Part shown: positions 9,777 to 18,396 of the stretch, in pieces | How the letters are laid out: the number at the start of each line of letters is the position of its first letter | Position numbering within the stretch: the stretch's first letter is position 1 | NCBI RefSeq assembly: GCF_000568815.1 | Contig: NZ_CP007201.1 | Coordinates: 2,117,654 to 2,181,653, forward strand | DNA: 64,000 nt | Direction: 5' to 3' | DNA from: Sulfurospirillum multivorans DSM 12446 | Lineage (GTDB): Bacteria > Campylobacterota > Campylobacteria > Campylobacterales > Sulfurospirillaceae | Program-made: the position numbers and the translations under genes | The notes under the pieces: model-generated | The model's database searches: none | The model's input: only the letters and a program-made list of their open reading frames with translations | Told to the model about the DNA's origin: nothing

Positions 9777-11249
9777 TTATCCTTTTGTAAAACAGTAGCG
9801 AAAACAGGTTTTAGATTCATTCGAGTCAACCTCTATCATGACATCATTCGCATCGCAAATCTCTTTGACGATGTTTAGCCCCAAACCAAACCCGCCACGC
9901 GCCTCATCTTCTCTGTAATAACGATCGAACAGCTGCTTAGGCGCTTTGATCTTCTCGCCTCTATTTTCCACCTCAAACACAACCTCATTTTCACGCGCAT
10001 AAAGTCTTACATGTAAAGGTTGTTTTTCGTAACTGTACTTGATCGCATTGGAGAGATTATTGTCACAAATGCGCTGTAATTCGATCTCATTGAAGAGTAT
10101 AAAAAGCTCCGGCATGATGTCCATGCTGATGTGCAGTTTATTGCCTTGTGCTACATCTTCAAAGTAATCCACGCGTTCTTTTAAAAACGTCGAAACGTTG
10201 ATCATGCTTTTTTCGTACACGACGCTGTCTTTTTTCACGACATACGCTAGATCTTCATAGATATTATCGAGCACCTTTACCGCCGCTTCAATTTTGAGCA
10301 AATAAGGATTGGTTTCAAATTTGAGATTGTACAGATCGATGTTCATGAGAATGATAGAGAGTGGCGTGTTGATCTCATGAATCGCGTTTTTGACAAAACG
10401 ATCTTGCTTTTCTAAGAGCTCCTGTGTAAAATCAATCGAGCGTTTAAGCTCCACTGTCTTTTGCTCGACAATGCCCTCAAGGTTGCTGTTAAGCTCCACA
10501 AGCGCACTGTTTTTGGCTTTAATCTCTTCGATCATCACGTTCGCATGGGTGACGATCTCTTGAAACTCTTGAAACTTGATCTTTTCCATATCGATAAATT
10601 CATAACTTTGAGACGCCTTTTTAAACGAGTAGACGATAAAGCGAATTTCACGCTTCATAATGTCACTCACATAGCGGTACTCCACCGTGCTTACCAAGTA
10701 TAAAAAGAGTGTGAGCATATAGATTTTCAGCACAAAATTGATGATCTTATCTTGGTACGCTTTTTTCTTTTCAGCCAGTACATTTTCGATATTTTTTGTG
10801 CTCACGCCACTGCCCAAAATGAGATCCAGTGGCGCATAATGCTCCGTAACAACGATGTCTTTGCCCACATCTTCCACAGGCAGTTCAGCGCTACGGTAGA
10901 GCATTTTTCCTGAATGATGCTGCAAAAAAAGATAATTTTGTCCATTACTTGGAGAAATAAGTGCTTTCATATCTTCTTTGAGTTTTTGATAAATCTGCTC
11001 TTTGGAAAGCCCTTCGCTTTGAGAAAAGCGGTACTGCGTGATGTTATGAAGTAAAAGCAGTTGCTCTTCGGCACTTTTTTGTTGCGTCTGAATGTAGCTC
11101 TCTTCGACGATTTTGATCTCTTTTTGAAAATCCATGTATTCATTGACAATGACCAAACACGCGGAGATAAACGCAAAAACACCTGCAAAAAGAATCGCCA
11201 TGAAATTGATCTGATTGATGCTTTTGGTGTCTTTTCGTTTTTGGAGCAA
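9777..11249 (-). CDS. Membrane sensor histidine kinase with periplasmic Cache-like domain
   Basis: A 490-residue sensor. TM1 is near residues 16-36, a periplasmic region of about 140 residues with a Cache-like YLFLQHHSGKMLYRS segment follows, and TM2 is near 170-190. Then comes a coiled stretch, a dimerisation/phosphorylation helix with NAIHEINTPLSIIL (phospho-His), the N box DNNLSNAIKYSY and the G2 box GGFGLGLNIVKEIC. The start is a TTG ending at 11249, supported by AAAGGA 7 nt upstream; that ribosome site overlaps a TTACATGTAA copy. One internal copy lies at 10007-10016. The ligand is unknown; context suggests acetate or a related carboxylate. Confidence 0.9.
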   Translation of the reverse strand: MLQKRKDTKSINQINFMAILFAGVFAFISACLVIVNEYMDFQKEIKIVEESYIQTQQKSAEEQLLLLHNITQYRFSQSEGLSKEQIYQKLKEDMKALISPSNGQNYLFLQHHSGKMLYRSAELPVEDVGKDIVVTEHYAPLDLILGSGVSTKNIENVLAEKKKAYQDKIINFVLKIYMLTLFLYLVSTVEYRYVSDIMKREIRFIVYSFKKASQSYEFIDMEKIKFQEFQEIVTHANVMIEEIKAKNSALVELNSNLEGIVEQKTVELKRSIDFTQELLEKQDRFVKNAIHEINTPLSIILMNIDLYNLKFETNPYLLKIEAAVKVLDNIYEDLAYVVKKDSVVYEKSMINVSTFLKERVDYFEDVAQGNKLHISMDIMPELFILFNEIELQRICDNNLSNAIKYSYEKQPLHVRLYARENEVVFEVENRGEKIKAPKQLFDRYYREDEARGGFGLGLNIVKEICDANDVMIEVDSNESKTCFRYCFTKG

Positions 11250-11329
11250 AAAAATCCTTTACATGTAAAACTTTTGGAGACTATTTTACCTACATTCTCC
11301 CCAAAAAAGGAGATACAAGCCATTTTTGG

Positions 11330-11335
11330 TATAAT
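11330..11335 (+). promoter_or_regulatory. -10 box for the agmatine deiminase gene
   Basis: A TATAAT in TTTTTGGTATAATTTGAC, 34 nt upstream of the chosen ATG at 11369. A longer frame would start immediately after this box, which argues for the downstream start. Confidence 0.55.
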
Positions 11336-11368
11336 TTGACTCAAACCTACGCTACAGGGAGTGACACA

Positions 11369-12361
11369 ATGAAAATCCGAATACCTGCCGAATGGGAAGA
11401 GCAAGAGGCACTGATCGTCGTTTTTCCTCCAAAGATGAGCGATTGGGCACACTCGATTGATGCGATTCATCAAACCTACTTGAGCTTTATCACCACCATT
11501 GCGCGCTTTCAAAAGTGCATGGTCATTTGTGAAGACAAAACAGCACTGGCAACTTCACTGCCAAATCTGCAAAACATCGAACTCATCCAAATGCCAACGA
11601 ATGACACATGGATACGCGATTTTGGTGGCATTAACATCTATAAAAATCATAAACGCAAGACCTACGACTTTGTTTTCAACGCGTGGGGCAATAAATTTGA
11701 AGCCAACTTGGACAACAGCATCACCAAACAGCTTTTTGAGGAAGGCTATTTGGAAGGAAAACTCAAAAGCTTTGACTTTGTACTCGAAGGCGGAAGTATC
11801 GACAGCAATGGGCAAGGCGTGATGCTCTCAACCGCATATTGCCTTTTTGAAGAGAACCGAAATGCGCATCTTTCCAAAAAGAAAATCAAAAAAACGCTGA
11901 TGGAACTTTTTGGGCTTAAAGAGCTGGTTATCCTTGAACACGGCGCACTGATGGGCGATGACACCGACTCGCACATCGACACGTTGGCTCGTTTCATCAA
12001 CAAAAACACCATCGCGTATGTGAAATGCTACGATAAAAAAGATGAACATTACAAAGAACTTCGCAAGATGGAAAAAGAGCTTCAAAAAACAGACTTTCAT
12101 CTGCTTCCACTCCCACTTCCATCAGCGAAATACTTTAACGATCACCGCATCCCTGCGACTTACATGAACTTTGTACTGATCAATAACGCCGTGCTCGTTC
12201 CAACCTACTCAGACGCTTGCGATGAAGAGGTTTTAGCGATCTTTGAGCGTTATTTTCCTGATCGTGAAGTGGTTGGCATCGAATCATCCGTGCTGATTCG
12301 CGAACACGGAAGTTTGCATTGTGCGTCTATGAATATTTACAAAGAGAGAGATGACGCCTAA
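11369..12361 (+). CDS. aguA: Agmatine deiminase
   Basis: Hydrolyses agmatine to N-carbamoylputrescine and ammonia in polyamine synthesis. It is a guanidino-group-modifying (pentein) enzyme. IPAEWEEQEALIVVFP opens the fold, and TWIRDFGGI, EGGSIDSNGQG and GDDTDSHIDTLARF carry substrate-binding acids and His. The catalytic Cys is about C318 in GSLHCASMN. The 330-residue length fits the family. The start is the ATG at 11369, preceded by CAGGGAG. The aguB partner lies about 3.4 kb away at 15730, beyond unrelated genes. The stop overlaps the next ATG by 1 bp. Confidence 0.88.
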   Translation: MKIRIPAEWEEQEALIVVFPPKMSDWAHSIDAIHQTYLSFITTIARFQKCMVICEDKTALATSLPNLQNIELIQMPTNDTWIRDFGGINIYKNHKRKTYDFVFNAWGNKFEANLDNSITKQLFEEGYLEGKLKSFDFVLEGGSIDSNGQGVMLSTAYCLFEENRNAHLSKKKIKKTLMELFGLKELVILEHGALMGDDTDSHIDTLARFINKNTIAYVKCYDKKDEHYKELRKMEKELQKTDFHLLPLPLPSAKYFNDHRIPATYMNFVLINNAVLVPTYSDACDEEVLAIFERYFPDREVVGIESSVLIREHGSLHCASMNIYKERDDA

Positions 12362-13269
12362 TGACTTTGCAGAAAAAAGCGACTGTTGTATCGAGTGCTA
12401 CGGCTACCATTCTTATCGTTATCAAGCTTTTTATTGGAATTTTGAGTGGTTCTGTCGCTGTTTTAGCCTCTGCCATCGACTCTGTTTTAGACTTAATCGT
12501 CTCAGCCTTTAACTATTTTGCCATCACGAAAGCCGAGCAACCTGCCAACAAAACGTTTAACTACGGCAAAGGTAAGATCGAAGCACTTGCCGCCGTCATC
12601 GAAGGTACGGTCATCACCGTTTCGGGTCTTTTTATCTTTTACAGCGCGATCAAAAAAGCGATTTTTCATGAACCGCTTGAACACTTAAGTGAGTCTATCC
12701 TTGTGATGCTCATTTCACTAGGACTGACCGTTGCTTTGGTCATTTTTCTCAATTATGTTGCCAAAAAAACGCACAGTATGGTGGTCAAGTCTGACGCGCT
12801 GCACTACAAAACAGACGTGCTCAGCAATGGCGCCATTTTGATCTCTTTAGTACTTATTCAAGTCACGGGATTTGAGCTAATCGACTCCATTATGGGTGTG
12901 ATTATCTCCATTTACATTATCCACTCTGCGTATGAGATCATTCGCGATGGCGTCTACATTTTGCTGGATGCCTCACTTGATGAAGAGATTGTTGAGAGCA
13001 TTAAAAACATCATTCTTGAAGAAAAAGAGCTCAGCGATTTTCACTACCTCAAAACCCGAAAATCTGCCAATACGAACTTCGTTGACGTTCACTTGGTTTT
13101 TAGCCCTGGCATTTCACTGATGCGAGCACATCATGCAGGAGATCGGATCGAAGAGAAGATTAAAGAGCTGATTCCTGAAGGTGAGTGGGTCATCAATGCC
13201 CATCTTGATCCTTACGATGACTCAGAGATTAACGATATGAGGCAACGCGTCAAAGGAGAGATGGATTAA
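12361..13269 (+). CDS. Cation diffusion facilitator (FieF-like metal exporter)
   Basis: Inner-membrane proton-coupled exporter of divalent metals (Zn, Fe, Mn or Cd). Six hydrophobic segments lie in residues about 10-195. The metal site is visible as DSVLD in the second helix and HYKTDVLSN in the fifth (His and Asp ligands). The C-terminal cytosolic domain includes FVDVHLVFSPGISLMRAHH. Length 302 matches FieF. It is translationally coupled to aguA by a TAATG overlap, and it faces feoB tail to tail with only 12 bp between them, so iron uptake and metal export genes adjoin. Confidence 0.92.
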   Translation: MTLQKKATVVSSATATILIVIKLFIGILSGSVAVLASAIDSVLDLIVSAFNYFAITKAEQPANKTFNYGKGKIEALAAVIEGTVITVSGLFIFYSAIKKAIFHEPLEHLSESILVMLISLGLTVALVIFLNYVAKKTHSMVVKSDALHYKTDVLSNGAILISLVLIQVTGFELIDSIMGVIISIYIIHSAYEIIRDGVYILLDASLDEEIVESIKNIILEEKELSDFHYLKTRKSANTNFVDVHLVFSPGISLMRAHHAGDRIEEKIKELIPEGEWVINAHLDPYDDSEINDMRQRVKGEMD

Positions 13270-13281
13270 TTCCCTCTCCTT

Positions 13282-15378
13282 TTAAAACAGCAGCGCTATC
13301 CGATACCCAATAAACGCCAATCCCCACGCAATCACGGTCGTAAAGACAAAAAGATAGACAAGGTATTTGTAACTCCCACTCTCTTTCATAAAAACGACTG
13401 AGGCTGCCATACAAGGTAGATAAAACATCACAAAGATGATAAACGAAACTGAAGAGGCAAATGAGATCTGCTTTTGAAGCTCACTGATCAAGCCTTCATT
13501 ACCCTCATCCACATCTGAGCCAAGCGCGTATAAAACGCCCAGCGTTGAGACCACGACCTCTTTTGCCGCCAGACCTGATTCAAGCGCTACGGTCATCTTC
13601 CAGTCAAAGCCGATGGGTTGAAACAGAACATCGGTTGATTTGCCCAGCATGCCTAAGAAACTCTTTTCAAGTAAGAGTTGCGCTTTTGCATTTTCAAGCG
13701 TTGCTTTCTCTTCATCGCTGCTGACTAATTCGATTTTTTGATTATAACTCTCTTCGATGGTTGGGTATTTGGGATAATTGCTCGCAAACCAAATGAGCAG
13801 TGAAGCCGCTAGTATGAATGTTCCTGCTTTTTTGAGATACATGACAGCCTTCGTGACCACGGTATGCCAGATGAGTCTCACAGAAGGTAGGCGATACTTT
13901 GGCATCTCCATAACAAAGGGTTCGTCCACACCTTTAAAGACAAACACTTTTAAAAATTTAGCTGCGATCAAACCGATAAATGCCCCTGCAATGTAGATGA
14001 AGAACAGCACATTTCCCGCGTTACTCCCTGCAAAAAAAGCACCTGCGAAAAGTACATACACGGGCAGTTTCGCCCCACAACTCATAAAACCGATGATGAA
14101 AAGCGTGATGAGTCGATCTTTGTCATTTTTCAGAGTTCGCGCACTCATATACGCTGGCACCGAACAGCCAAAACCTGTCACAAGGGGAATGAAACTTTTG
14201 CCGTGCAGACCAAAACGGTGAAAAAAGCCATCGAGTAAAAACGCCACGCGCGCCATATATCCCGTCGTTTCCAAAAGCGCGATGCCAAAAAAGAGGATGA
14301 CAATGTTAGGTAAAAACATCACCACCGCACCAACACCTGAGATGGCACCATCGGCGATCATGGAGCCTAGCTCTCCTTCTCCAAAAATCGTTTTGGCATA
14401 ATTTCCAAGAGCCACAAAAAAAGCATCAATCCAATCCATCGGAATGGAACCCAGCTCAAACGTGAGTTGAAACAAAGCCCACATCAAAAATATAAAAATA
14501 GGAATCCCAAAAAATTGGTGAATCAAAAGAGCATCAATTTTCTCAGTGACATTTTTAGAAACACTCTTTTTACATGTAACCGTTTCAAGTACCGCCCCTT
14601 TAGCAAAAGCGGCTCTCTCTTCCGCAAAAATTTCACTCACATCTTTTGTCTCATGGTGCAAGTAAAGATGTTCCAGCGCCTCTTTAAGCAAAGGTGAGAA
14701 TTCAAGCCAAATGGGCTCATCGTGCATTTTATGGTAAATTCTTGGATTTTCCTGTAAGAGTTTGAGCACCAAATCACGATACGCAAGCTCTGTTTTATAC
14801 CGCTTTTGCTTCAAAAAGAACGAAAGTTTTTCAACCTCTTCTTCGACCACATCGCTGTAAATCAGTTTTGATTTTTCAAACGGAAATAACGAGACATCAA
14901 TCGCACGATTCAGCAGTTTCCCAATCCCTCTTTTCGTAGCAGCCGAAACCTTGACACAGGGTACGCCAAGAATGGAGCTTAACTGTTCGTGGTTGATGCA
15001 AATGCCCTCTTTATGGGCTTCGTCCATCATGTTTAATGCCACAATCATCTTTTTATCGAGTTCTAAAAGTTGCGTGGTCAGATAAAGATTGCGTTCCAAA
15101 TTGGTCGCATCCACCACGTTGATGATAAGATCGTAATGCTCATTTTCCAAAAAATCTTTCGTTACGCGCTCATCTTGCGTGTAGTCATTGAGTGAGTAGG
15201 TTCCAGGAAGATCGACGATTTTGATGGAGCGATTTTGCGTCATAAAACGCACTTCCGCCTTTTCAACCGTCACTCCTGAGAAGTTGCCTACTTTGAGGCG
15301 CGCATCGGCGATGGAGTTGATGAGCATGCTTTTGCCCACATTGGGTTGCCCCACAAGGGCGATGATCAGTTCGTTCAT
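13282..15378 (-). CDS. feoB: Ferrous iron transport protein B
   Basis: GTP-dependent Fe(II) uptake protein of the inner membrane. The N-terminal G domain has G1 GQPNVGKS at residues 9-16, G2/switch GNFSGVTVEK, G3 DLPGTYS and G4 NMMD. The membrane part has gate segments VTGFGCSVPAYMSARTL and ESGLAAKEVVVSTLGVLY. Length 698 is slightly short of the E. coli protein (773). It overlaps feoA by 4 bp and shares its promoter. One TTACATGTAA copy at 14570-14579 encodes Thr-Cys-Lys in the G-domain-to-membrane linker. Confidence 0.96.
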   Translation of the reverse strand: MNELIIALVGQPNVGKSMLINSIADARLKVGNFSGVTVEKAEVRFMTQNRSIKIVDLPGTYSLNDYTQDERVTKDFLENEHYDLIINVVDATNLERNLYLTTQLLELDKKMIVALNMMDEAHKEGICINHEQLSSILGVPCVKVSAATKRGIGKLLNRAIDVSLFPFEKSKLIYSDVVEEEVEKLSFFLKQKRYKTELAYRDLVLKLLQENPRIYHKMHDEPIWLEFSPLLKEALEHLYLHHETKDVSEIFAEERAAFAKGAVLETVTCKKSVSKNVTEKIDALLIHQFFGIPIFIFLMWALFQLTFELGSIPMDWIDAFFVALGNYAKTIFGEGELGSMIADGAISGVGAVVMFLPNIVILFFGIALLETTGYMARVAFLLDGFFHRFGLHGKSFIPLVTGFGCSVPAYMSARTLKNDKDRLITLFIIGFMSCGAKLPVYVLFAGAFFAGSNAGNVLFFIYIAGAFIGLIAAKFLKVFVFKGVDEPFVMEMPKYRLPSVRLIWHTVVTKAVMYLKKAGTFILAASLLIWFASNYPKYPTIEESYNQKIELVSSDEEKATLENAKAQLLLEKSFLGMLGKSTDVLFQPIGFDWKMTVALESGLAAKEVVVSTLGVLYALGSDVDEGNEGLISELQKQISFASSVSFIIFVMFYLPCMAASVVFMKESGSYKYLVYLFVFTTVIAWGLAFIGYRIALLF

Positions 15379-15602
15379 GCTCTTTGCACTCCGATGCTCT
15401 TGGCTTCTTCAAAACGAAGGGCTAAAAGGGTACTTCCCACTTCGATCTCCATCGTACTTTTTGCGATACTAGTTGCTTTGATTTTGAGGTGACTTCCTCT
15501 GCGAAGTCCCAATGAAAAAAGTCTCTGTTTGAGTTCGCCATCGGCTTCTATGTGCGTTACGAAGGCTTTTTCTCCCGCATTCAATTGTGAAAGTGTGATC
15601 AT
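15375..15602 (-). CDS. feoA: Ferrous iron transport protein A
   Basis: A 75-residue SH3-like cytosolic partner of FeoB. The sequence has FeoA hallmarks: GEKAFVTHIEADGELKQRLF, SLGLRRGSHLKIK and a C-terminal GSTLLALRFEEAKSI. The ribosome site GAGAGG precedes the ATG. The operon is feoA-feoB, with a Fur-box-like inverted repeat just upstream. Confidence 0.92.
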   Translation of the reverse strand: MITLSQLNAGEKAFVTHIEADGELKQRLFSLGLRRGSHLKIKATSIAKSTMEIEVGSTLLALRFEEAKSIGVQRA

Positions 15603-15621
15603 AAATATACCTCTCTTTGTC

Positions 15622-15644
15622 CATTATCATAGTTTTTGATAATG
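15622..15644. promoter_or_regulatory. Candidate Fur box upstream of feoAB
   Basis: Perfect 8-bp arms CATTATCA and TGATAATG separated by 7 bp lie 20 nt upstream of the feoA ATG. The arms match half-sites of the classical Fur consensus (GATAAT/ATTATC). Iron repression of feoAB through Fur is known in related bacteria; here it is inferred from position and sequence. Confidence 0.6.
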
Positions 15645-15729
15645 CCCATCAAGATAATAGGTTAAAACGGATTAAAAGCTTATTAATGTAGAATAAGTTA
15701 TTAAAAATAACTCATACTAGGTGGATTTT

Positions 15730-16602
15730 ATGAAAGTCGGTCTCATCCAACACGCCGTTGAAAGTACCAAAGAAAAAACCATAGCCAAAACCGTTTCCCT
15801 CATACAAAAAGCCGCCAAACAAGGTGCTCAATTAGTCGTTTTGCAAGAGCTTCACCAAGACCGCTACTTCTGCATCAACGAAGATGTCGCTTGTTTTGAC
15901 CTTGCAAGCAATTGGGAAGAGGACATCGCGTTTTGGTCAGGCATCGCCAAAGAAAACAAAGTCGTTTTAGTCACCTCACTCTTTGAAAAACGCTCCGCAG
16001 GACTTTACCACAACACCGCCATTGTCTTTGAAAAAGATGGCACGATAGCAGGCAAATACCGCAAAATGCACATCCCTGATGACCCAGGATTTTACGAAAA
16101 ATTCTACTTCACCCCCGGTGATCTTGGCTACACCCCCATTCAAACCAGTGTCGGCAAACTAGGACTCCTCGTCTGTTGGGATCAATGGTACCCCGAAGCC
16201 GCTCGTTTGATGGCGCTTAAGGGTGCTGAAATGCTCATCTACCCCACCGCCATCGGTTGGTTCGATGAAGACGCCGAAGATGAAAAAACACGCCAATGCG
16301 ACGCATGGGAGACCATCCAACGCGGTCACGCCGTAGCAAATGGACTTCCCGTCATCAGCGTAAATCGCATCGGCAAAGAAGCGGACAATCATGGTGTACT
16401 GGACGGCATCCGCTTCTGGGGAAACTCCTTTGTCGCAGGACCCCAAGGCGAGATCATCGTACGTGCAAGCCACGACCAAGAAGAAGTGCTTATCGTCGAA
16501 GTCGATCTTGAAAGAGGCGAACACGTCAGACGCATCTGGCCATTTTTACGGGATAGAAGAATTGAGACATACGGGGATTTGACCAAGCGATTTATCGATT
16601 AA
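15730..16602 (+). CDS. aguB: N-carbamoylputrescine amidase
   Basis: Nitrilase-superfamily amidase that converts N-carbamoylputrescine to putrescine, CO2 and ammonia, completing the arginine/agmatine route to polyamines with AguA. The catalytic triad is visible: Glu in VVLQELHQDRYF, Lys in YRKMHIPDDPGF and Cys at about C149 in LLVCWDQWYPEAARL. Length 290 fits. The chosen ATG at 15730 follows AGGTGG; an in-frame GTG 9 nt upstream is less likely because it overlaps that site. Two palindromes follow the stop. Confidence 0.93.
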   Translation: MKVGLIQHAVESTKEKTIAKTVSLIQKAAKQGAQLVVLQELHQDRYFCINEDVACFDLASNWEEDIAFWSGIAKENKVVLVTSLFEKRSAGLYHNTAIVFEKDGTIAGKYRKMHIPDDPGFYEKFYFTPGDLGYTPIQTSVGKLGLLVCWDQWYPEAARLMALKGAEMLIYPTAIGWFDEDAEDEKTRQCDAWETIQRGHAVANGLPVISVNRIGKEADNHGVLDGIRFWGNSFVAGPQGEIIVRASHDQEEVLIVEVDLERGEHVRRIWPFLRDRRIETYGDLTKRFID

Positions 16603-16608
16603 AACCTT

Positions 16609-16642
16609 TTTACATGTAAAGACTCAAAGCTTTACATGTAAA
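16609..16642. repeat. Paired TTTACATGTAAA palindromes between aguB and the defence-like pair
   Basis: Full 12-mers at 16609-16620 and 16631-16642, centres 22 bp apart, fill the 54-bp gap after the aguB stop. They may terminate aguB transcription. The second ends 6 nt before the GGAG ribosome site of the ATPase gene. Confidence 0.85.
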
Positions 16643-16656
16643 CCTTTGGAGTGAGT

Positions 16657-18396
16657 ATGGAACTGGTTTATTTGTGGGTTGAAGAATATAAAAATATTAA
16701 AAATCAAGGGTTTAATTTTTCGCCTAGGTTTACATGTAAGTATGATAAAGATAAAAATGAACTCACGATTGAAGAGAAAAAAGACTATGTATCTATCTTT
16801 CCTGACAATATTAATATGACAGCGATTGTTGGAGAAAATGGAAGTGGGAAGAGTAGTATTAGTGGGTTATTAGTTGAATATTCTTACCAAGAATTTTCTA
16901 GTAATAATAAAAAAGGTTTTTTAGTTTTTTTTGATGGTGAGAAATTTTTATTTAAGCAAGGCTTTACAGGTAAAACATTAGATTTCAACATTCAAAACAA
17001 TACAGCTTATACGTATGAAAATCAAAATAAACCTAGGTCTATAGATACTATTTATTTTTCAAATGATGTCGCCTCAATATTTAATAATCCAGATTATGCA
17101 TTTAGATTACAAAGATATAGTCATCTCGACGCATATTATGAAGAAAAAAAAACTTTAATGCCTAGCAATAAATACATAACAAGTAATGAAAAAAAAGAAA
17201 AATTAGAAACATTTAATAAAAGATTGCAAAGTCTATTAAGTGAGGATGAAAAAATATTATCTTTTATTCAAAACAAACTTGTTTTTAATTCATATAAAAG
17301 AGAATTGCACTTTTATGAAATAGGAGCGTATATCACAGGAAATAAAGATTTTTTACAATTGTTAAATCTCGATAAGCTTTCTGGCAATACCGTTTTTAAA
17401 GATTCTATGGATTTAGAAGAGCATTTTCTTAAATTATTGATTTTATTTAGACTTAGAGAACATTTTTGGGATAATGAAGTTGGTGCAGTTATTAACTCTA
17501 TAAAAGATGAGTTTAATACAAAAAATTTTGAACTATCAAACTGTATGAAAATTTTTGAAGTCATAAATCCATATGATAAAAAAAATCATGTTTATACAAA
17601 AAAGAATATTCAAGATATTTTAGATAAATTTGAGTATTTAAAAAATGAGATTTGGGTTGAGAAAAAAACAAACACTATTAGTAGTATTTTTAAAACCTCA
17701 AATGAATTACTTAATATTTTATTGGAAAATATTAATAGAACAAATTATTTTAATAGTAAAGATTCTACTTATACTTATTTTTCACTAAGTTCAGGCGAAA
17801 GAGAATATATAAGCATATTCGTAGCATTTATACATCACTTAAAAAGAGTAAACAAGAATCTTAGTGTCTCAGAAAATGAATTTATTTTTTTATTTGATGA
17901 AATTGATTTAGGACTACATCCAAATTGGCAAAAAAATCTGATAAAAGATTTAATATATTTTGCCAAGAAAAATACAAATAAAAAAGTTCAAATAATTGTC
18001 ACTTCGCACTCTCCCTTTATTCTCTCAGATATACCCAAAGAAAATGTTATTTTTTTAGAAAACGGAAAACAAGTTTACCCCAATATCGAAACTTTTGGAG
18101 CCAATATCCATACCCTACTCTCGCATGGCTTTTTTATGAAAGATGGGCTTATGGGTGAATTTGCGAAAAGTAAAATCAATGAAGTAATTGACTATTTAAA
18201 CGGTAAAAATTCTCCCATTACCGATGATGACGAAGCACAAAGGTACATTCGCATCATCGGTGAGCCTATCGTCAAAAAACAATTACAGCGTATGCTTGAC
18301 AGTAAGAAATTGGACAAGATGAAAGAAATTGATGCACTTAAAAACCAAATAGAAAGCCTCCAAAGTCGCTTGGAAAATTTGGAAAAGAAATCATGA
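16657..18396 (+). CDS. AAA/ABC-type ATPase of a Septu-like (PtuA-like) two-gene system
   Basis: A 579-residue ATPase of the SMC/RecF-related AAA_21/OLD-like group. Walker A GENGSGKS is at residues 59-66, the ABC signature LSSGERE near 377-383, Walker B with catalytic acid FLFDEIDLGLHP (D414, E415), and the H-switch TSHSPF at 449-454. A long variable middle separates the two ATPase halves, and a charged coiled coil closes the C-terminus. It overlaps the HNH gene by 4 bp. ATPase plus HNH is the composition of Septu (PtuAB) anti-phage systems, so defence is inferred. G+C is about 17-28% up to about 18000, then jumps to 35-40%. The start is the ATG at 16657 after GGAG. Confidence 0.8.
   Translation: MELVYLWVEEYKNIKNQGFNFSPRFTCKYDKDKNELTIEEKKDYVSIFPDNINMTAIVGENGSGKSSISGLLVEYSYQEFSSNNKKGFLVFFDGEKFLFKQGFTGKTLDFNIQNNTAYTYENQNKPRSIDTIYFSNDVASIFNNPDYAFRLQRYSHLDAYYEEKKTLMPSNKYITSNEKKEKLETFNKRLQSLLSEDEKILSFIQNKLVFNSYKRELHFYEIGAYITGNKDFLQLLNLDKLSGNTVFKDSMDLEEHFLKLLILFRLREHFWDNEVGAVINSIKDEFNTKNFELSNCMKIFEVINPYDKKNHVYTKKNIQDILDKFEYLKNEIWVEKKTNTISSIFKTSNELLNILLENINRTNYFNSKDSTYTYFSLSSGEREYISIFVAFIHHLKRVNKNLSVSENEFIFLFDEIDLGLHPNWQKNLIKDLIYFAKKNTNKKVQIIVTSHSPFILSDIPKENVIFLENGKQVYPNIETFGANIHTLLSHGFFMKDGLMGEFAKSKINEVIDYLNGKNSPITDDDEAQRYIRIIGEPIVKKQLQRMLDSKKLDKMKEIDALKNQIESLQSRLENLEKKS

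Noticed and set aside
11336-11368. Longer aguA start at 11336
   Set aside because: It would begin directly after the -10 box, and the family N-terminus matches the ATG at 11369, which has its own ribosome site.
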